A stretch of DNA of 64,000 nucleotides from a virus, in IMG/VR virus record IMGVR_UViG_3300044710_000137, positions 1 to 64,000 of that record; one strand, 5' to 3'. Shown piece after piece: positions 60,112-64,000 of this stretch. Every line of letters begins with the position of its first letter. The stretch's first letter is position 1. A program made the translations under genes and the position numbers. The notes under the pieces are model-generated. The model searched no databases. It was given only the letters and a program-made list of their open reading frames with translations, and was not told where the DNA came from.

Positions 60112-61170
60112 ATGGAAATAGTCAGCACTACTGACAGCTACGAGCAATCAGCCGCAGCGCTCGCAGCTCACGGTTACGAGGCAGAGCCCAAACCGACCGC
60201 GGCGCCACCCTCCGCCGATTCCCCGGTTGAACAAGTAACACCCCCTACCGAGGAAATCAAAACCGATCCGGACCCGGACGCCGGACTTTTGGAACAGGTA
60301 CAGCCGGGAGTAAAACCAGCTCCCAAGAAGAAGCAGAGCGCCCAGGAGCGCATCGACGAGATAACCGCCCAGCGTTATGAAGAACGCGGACGCTTACAGG
60401 CTGAAATCGACCGCCTGAAAGCCTCCATCGAGGGAAAGCCCGCGGATAAGCCCATCCCGCCTCCCGTGGTGGAACCAATGAAGCCGGAACGGCCCAAGCG
60501 TCCCAAGCAGTCGGAATTCGACACCACTGAAGAATTCGAGACAGCCGATGGCGTTTACGACACCGCCATGGAGAAGTACGAAACGGACCTGGCCACCTAC
60601 ACCGAGGACCGCGCCGTAGCCAAATTCCAACAGCAGCAGGCCCAAGAAGCCTCCGTTGCCAGAGTTACGGCTATCCACGCCGCCGGGCTCGATAAATATT
60701 CGGACTACGAGGACGTCGTGCAGAAAAACGACGCCATCACCATCTCGACAGCCATGTTGGATGCTATCGGCGAGTACGAAAACGCCGAGGACTTCCTCCA
60801 CTTCATCGGGACTCATCCCGCCGAAGCCGCCGAGTATGTCGCGGATACCTTCACTCCAGGGACAACGATGTATAGCCCCCGTGAGGCGCGCGCCGCCGGC
60901 CGCATCGTGGCCAACCTCGCGGCGCAGTTCGCCGCCGCACCCGTCGCTCCCTTAGCTCCTCTTGCAGCTCCTGCAACCGATTCACCCGCCGCGCCCCCCG
61001 CGGTTCCTCCCGTCGCTGCACCTGTTCCAACCCGCAGAATAACCGCGGCACCCGCTCCCATAGCCCCGCTCCGCCCCTCCGCCGCAGCCGGTCAACCCGA
61101 TCCCAAAAGGGAAATCGGCAAGAACGGCTGGACGGTCGCCAAAGAGCGCGAGCTGATGAAGCGCCGCTAA
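60112..61170 (+). CDS. Scaffold-like head assembly protein
   Basis: 352 residues. N-terminal acidic/Pro-rich (SPVEQVTPPTEEIKTDPDPD), coiled coil (QERIDEITAQRYEERGRLQA and EIDRLKASIEG), middle helical, Ala/Pro-rich tail. Position directly before the coat gene, acidic helical composition and Gln/Glu-rich coiled coil fit a scaffolding protein. AAAGGACGA lies before ATG. Confidence 0.65.
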   Translation: MEIVSTTDSYEQSAAALAAHGYEAEPKPTAAPPSADSPVEQVTPPTEEIKTDPDPDAGLLEQVQPGVKPAPKKKQSAQERIDEITAQRYEERGRLQAEIDRLKASIEGKPADKPIPPPVVEPMKPERPKRPKQSEFDTTEEFETADGVYDTAMEKYETDLATYTEDRAVAKFQQQQAQEASVARVTAIHAAGLDKYSDYEDVVQKNDAITISTAMLDAIGEYENAEDFLHFIGTHPAEAAEYVADTFTPGTTMYSPREARAAGRIVANLAAQFAAAPVAPLAPLAAPATDSPAAPPAVPPVAAPVPTRRITAAPAPIAPLRPSAAAGQPDPKREIGKNGWTVAKERELMKRR

Positions 61171-61182
61171 CCCGAGAACGGT

Positions 61183-61262
61183 GATTGGTGGCTGGTGGCT
61201 GGTGGCTGGTGGATTAGTTTTCCACCGGCCACTGACCACTGCCCACTGACCACTGCTTTCTT
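61183..61262 (+). repeat. Repeat R-MCP-1 upstream of the coat gene
   Basis: GGTGGCTGGTGGCTGGTGG followed by ATTAGTTTTCCACC, then CACTGACCACTGCCCACTGACC. The unit recurs downstream of the coat gene at 62527. Contains a GGTGG/CCACC hairpin. Confidence 0.75.
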
Positions 61263-61274
61263 CTAAGGATTTCC

Positions 61275-62522
61275 ATGTTTCCTCCCAACCAAGAGCTGAC
61301 GATCAGCATGATTACCAATCGTGCCTTGATCGTCCTCGAAAACGACCTCAGTTTCTCAAACACCGTCGATAAGTCGTATAACGACTCGTTCGGCGTCGAT
61401 GGCGCCAAAATCGGCGCAGTCATCAACATCCGCAAGCCGGCGCAGTACGTTGTGAACGTCGGACCGGCCATGCAGCCCCAGAGCTTCGTCGAGACCTATG
61501 TCCCGCTGACGCTCACCACGCAGGCGCAAGTCAGCGTGAACTTCACCACCACGGAACTTCTGTTGAACGTCGACGAGTTCCAGGACCGCGTTCTGAAACC
61601 GGCTATCGCGGCGATCGCTAACAAGATCGACTCCGATGGAACGGCTCTCGCACAGCTCGTTCCCAACTTCGTCGGCATCCCCGGCGTGACGCCCAACCAG
61701 ATCCTGACCTACCTTCTGGCAGGCGTGCAATTGGATAACAACAGCACCCCGGACGATGGGGAGCGCTCCGTCACGGTTTATCCGCTGGCGCAAGCCACCA
61801 TCGTAGACGCCTTGAAGGGCCTCTATAACCCCCAGAAAATGATTGGCGACCAAAACATCAAGGGCGCCATGGGCTCGGGGTTCATCGGCGAATGGTACAA
61901 GGACCAGAACGTTTGGACTCAAACCATCGGCGCGCTCGGCGGGACTCCCGTCGTGAATCTCGGCGCCCAGACCGGCAGCTCCATCAACATCACCGGTTGC
62001 ACCGCGAACATCGTCAATTGGCTGAACCAGGGCGACAAGGTGCAATTCACGGGCGTTTATGCCGTGAACACGCAGTCCAAGGCCCAGATCAACACCCTCC
62101 AGGGCTTCACCCTAACGGCGCCGGCTTCGACCACCGCAGGCGGCACGGCAGTCCTGCAAATCTCCCCGGCCATCGTGACCACGGGAGCTCAGCAGAACGT
62201 CTCCAATTCGCCCATCAACGGCGCGTCTGTTCTGCCTTACGGCCTCTCCACCACTTCGACGCCCACCGAAAGCACCATCGCCGGCGTCAACACCCCGCAG
62301 TCGATGCTCTATCACAAGGACGCCTTCACGGTGGCCTCGGTCGATATGTTCGTTCCCAAGAATGTCGAAATGGGAGCGCGGGCTTCGGACAAACAGGTCG
62401 GTTTCTCACTCCGCATTCTGAGAAATTACGACATCTATCAGGATGGTCTACCGTGCCGCGTGGACGTGCTCTACGGCTGGCAGGCGATCCGTCCGCAGAC
62501 GGCCTGCATCATCACCGGCTAA
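61275..62522 (+). CDS. Major capsid protein (P22-like coat)
   Basis: 415 residues, RBS TAAGGATTTCC. NQELTISMITNRALIVLEND, GDGVDG-type DGAKIGAVINIRKPAQYVVN, QSFVETYVPLTLTTQAQVSV and FTTTELLLNVDEFQDRVLKP match the start of P22-family coat proteins; C-terminal MLYHKDAFTVASVDMFVPKN and SLRILRNYDIYQDGLPCRVD are also characteristic. Forms the icosahedral shell with an HK97 fold (plus insertion domain in the family). Confidence 0.85.
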   Translation: MFPPNQELTISMITNRALIVLENDLSFSNTVDKSYNDSFGVDGAKIGAVINIRKPAQYVVNVGPAMQPQSFVETYVPLTLTTQAQVSVNFTTTELLLNVDEFQDRVLKPAIAAIANKIDSDGTALAQLVPNFVGIPGVTPNQILTYLLAGVQLDNNSTPDDGERSVTVYPLAQATIVDALKGLYNPQKMIGDQNIKGAMGSGFIGEWYKDQNVWTQTIGALGGTPVVNLGAQTGSSINITGCTANIVNWLNQGDKVQFTGVYAVNTQSKAQINTLQGFTLTAPASTTAGGTAVLQISPAIVTTGAQQNVSNSPINGASVLPYGLSTTSTPTESTIAGVNTPQSMLYHKDAFTVASVDMFVPKNVEMGARASDKQVGFSLRILRNYDIYQDGLPCRVDVLYGWQAIRPQTACIITG

Positions 62523-62526
62523 TTGA

Positions 62527-62600
62527 AAACGGTGGCTGGTGGTTGGTGGCTGGTGGCTGGTGGATTAGTTTTCCACCAGTTGCCAGTCCATAGGCCCTAG
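62527..62600 (+). repeat. Repeat R-MCP-2 downstream of the coat gene
   Basis: GGTGGCTGGTGGTTGGTGG, CTGGTGGCTGGTGGATTAG then TTTTCCACCAG. Direct copy of the unit at 61183, flanking the coat gene on both sides; stem CTGGTGG/CCACCAG. Confidence 0.75.
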
Positions 62601-62633
62601 CCACTCTCTCTTCAACAAGGAAAAACCACTACC

Positions 62634-63677
62634 ATGAAAAACCTCACTCGCAACTTCTTCGCCGGCCTCGCACTCGTCGCCGCGCTTCCCTTTTTGGGCC
62701 TGGCGCAGCTCGCCACCCAATCGACTACCACCACCGCGGCTATTTCCGCGCCCAACGCGGCCACCCCGTCCACCCTGTACGACACGTTCTACGTGACGTC
62801 CACCACGGGCATGCTGGCGCAAACCTCCCTCGGCACCATTCAGACCTGGCTGTATCTCGACAAAGAGGCGGCTCCCGTCATCGCGGTCCCCAGCACCACC
62901 TCTGTGACCGTGGCTCGCGGCAGCGGCAGCTATAACCTGGCGACTTCGCCCGGCGCGCACGTCTCGGGCGTCACCGTATTATTCGGCCCGTTCAACAACT
63001 TTGTCGGCTCCGATCCGTCCGGATCTTGCGTCTCGACGAACTACCAATACCTCCCGCTCGTCGCTACGGCCACCGGCCACCTGATTAACTGCGACTCGAT
63101 CTCCTCGACTGCGCAGATCTTCGCCCGGACCGGCCCCTCGTATTTCGTCAGCCCTGCCGGCTGCGGTATCTTGGCCACCACGACCGCGACTACCGACGAT
63201 GGCATGGTGACCCTGGCCGCGGGTAATGCCGTTCGCAAGCTGGTGACCAACACCACGGCGGGAACGACCAACTTCACCTGTCCCATCAATCCGCCCAGCG
63301 ACGCGCTGGCTAATGGGAAGGGCATTATCATCACCTCGGTCTCGGAAATGTACGGCGTGCAAGGTACGGGTGGTCTTTACACCTCTACCACGTCGCCCAT
63401 TATCGACTCCGTGACCTATGCCGCGGCTGGCGGAACCGCCAAGGGCACCGTGACTACCACGGCATGCGGAACCCTTACGCAAACGCCGGCGTCTCTGGTA
63501 ACGGCCGTAACCACGTCGGGGGTGTACAACACCGTCAATATGGCTTGCGGAACTCCGTTCTATGCCAATAGCGCAAGTCCGGTTTCACTGGTGTTCGACT
63601 TCCTGTTGGGAAACACCACTACAGCATTGACCTATCAATTGCCTGGGTTGGTTGTTTACTACGATCAACCTCTCTAA
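62634..63677 (+). CDS. Exported beta-rich protein after the coat gene
   Basis: 347 residues. NFFAGLALVAALPFLGLAQLA is a signal-peptide-like start (basic, hydrophobic, then LAQLA). The rest is Thr/Ser/Gly-rich beta (STTTTAAISAPNAATPSTLY, SVTVARGSGSYNLATSPGAH) and ends VVYYDQPL. AAGGA before ATG. Could be an exported virion or decoration protein. Signal peptide is unusual for a cytoplasmically assembled capsid. Confidence 0.6.
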   Translation: MKNLTRNFFAGLALVAALPFLGLAQLATQSTTTTAAISAPNAATPSTLYDTFYVTSTTGMLAQTSLGTIQTWLYLDKEAAPVIAVPSTTSVTVARGSGSYNLATSPGAHVSGVTVLFGPFNNFVGSDPSGSCVSTNYQYLPLVATATGHLINCDSISSTAQIFARTGPSYFVSPAGCGILATTTATTDDGMVTLAAGNAVRKLVTNTTAGTTNFTCPINPPSDALANGKGIIITSVSEMYGVQGTGGLYTSTTSPIIDSVTYAAAGGTAKGTVTTTACGTLTQTPASLVTAVTTSGVYNTVNMACGTPFYANSASPVSLVFDFLLGNTTTALTYQLPGLVVYYDQPL

Positions 63678-63699
63678 GACTGAAGTTCTTGGATGAAAC

Positions 63700-63830
63700 T
63701 GCTCAGGGTTTGGTGAGCTTCGCGGCTTCCAAATCCTGAGCGGCATCCAGGCCAATCGTCGATGGTTGTGTGGCGCGCACCTTTGGCCGCATGCCCGGCT
63801 GGACAAAAGCGCTGTATCATCGCCACGGAT
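63700..63830 (+). repeat. LE-II copy K
   Basis: GGGTTTGGTGAGCTTCGCGG, GCGGCATCCAGGCCAATCG, GTGGCGCGCACCTTTGGCCGC, ATGCCCGGCTGGACAAAAGC. Most similar to copy G; follows the last forward gene. Confidence 0.75.
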
Positions 63831-64000
63831 TCAATCGCTCTCGAACTCGAAGTAGCGTGCTCCGGGCCTAGCGAGGTAAGCCTCAGGCGGAAGACAGTGC
63901 GCCAGAAACTCTTCGCGCGTGGCCTCGCGAATGGCGCGCACAGGTTGCATAACGGCACCGCCGGCGAAACCGAAAGCTACAGCGCTCCGCCCGACGGCTC
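63831..64000 (-). CDS. C-terminal part of a small protein (cut by window edge)
   Basis: Reverse frame open from 64000 to a TGA at 63831-63833. Tail reads ..AVGRSAVAFGFAGGAVMQPV, RAIREATREEFLAHCLPPEA, YLARPGARYFEFESD; possible ATG 63950-63948. A hydrophobic stretch precedes it. Function unknown. Confidence 0.5.
   Translation of the reverse strand, partial: AVGRSAVAFGFAGGAVMQPVRAIREATREEFLAHCLPPEAYLARPGARYFEFESD

Noticed and set aside
1194-63830. Insertion sequences behind the LE-II repeats
   Set aside because: No transposase or terminal inverted repeats with target duplications were found; elements are too short to be autonomous.

Overview
This window is a tailed double-stranded DNA phage genome segment or prophage, not ordinary bacterial chromosome. 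Packaging and head genes (small terminase, large terminase, P22-like portal, scaffold-like protein, P22-like coat) surround lysis, ejection and polyvalent-protein genes. Dense ATGA/GTGA/TTGA stop-start overlaps, dozens of small zinc-ribbon proteins and no ribosomal or housekeeping genes fit a phage. A P22-like portal and coat, plus ejection-type proteins and no recognised tape measure or sheath, suggest a podovirus-like virion. A tyrosine recombinase, an HTH regulator with repeated operators and a tRNA 3'-end-like sequence suggest a temperate lifestyle. The host is unknown; high GC and He_PIG-type Ig repeats would suit a soil Acidobacteriota-like host, but that is a guess.

Layout. 1-5.1 kb: holin-like protein, M15 endolysin with signal peptide, fibre/decoration proteins with Ig-like tails, GNAT-like protein. 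5.1-19.1 kb: two ejection-type proteins and a 3397-residue polyvalent protein (2H phosphoesterase, DNA methyltransferase, SNF2-type helicase, membrane-associated tail). 19.1-23.6 kb: small reverse-strand genes including a J-domain protein, then a tRNA-Arg with an unusually long variable arm. 23.7-30.9 kb: a forward early-type operon behind a strong promoter with a palindromic operator; it holds a Cas4-like Fe-S nuclease, an HNH nuclease and many small proteins. 31.0-39.6 kb: a mostly reverse operon with a replication-initiator-like protein, HNH nuclease, two-HTH regulator and integrase. 40.1-53.2 kb: NusG paralogue, GroES-like protein, papain-fold amidase, terminase, and a cluster with three LuxR-type HTH proteins. 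53.2-64 kb: methyltransferase, portal, scaffold, coat and exported structural proteins.

Two features stand out. First, the large terminase is split: its ATPase half (44460-45242) and nuclease half (51915-52703) are separate genes 6.7 kb apart. Second, the window is laced with palindromic repeats. Class I elements (called PE-I here, about 50-60 bp, 26 full copies plus fragments) have an A-rich flank ending GTTGATGCC, a 7-bp stem whose two arms change together from copy to copy, an 11-12-nt loop, and a flank GCTGGTAGAACC. In one orientation they read as an N-terminal peptide (KSVVDAAxVxxxPAAGK); in the other as a C-terminal peptide (EPAANTDVVDAAxTxKDL). Many small genes carry one or both, or sit between an inverted pair, and a 2H domain inside the giant protein is bracketed the same way. 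Class II elements (called LE-II, about 100-160 bp, 11 copies, with an apparently related subfamily II-b, 6 copies) sit between genes; three run straight into a start codon through CCAGCCACC tracts. Together they look like a modular system of gene boundaries or cassettes, resembling the in-frame palindromic elements of Rickettsia but in a phage and at gene ends.
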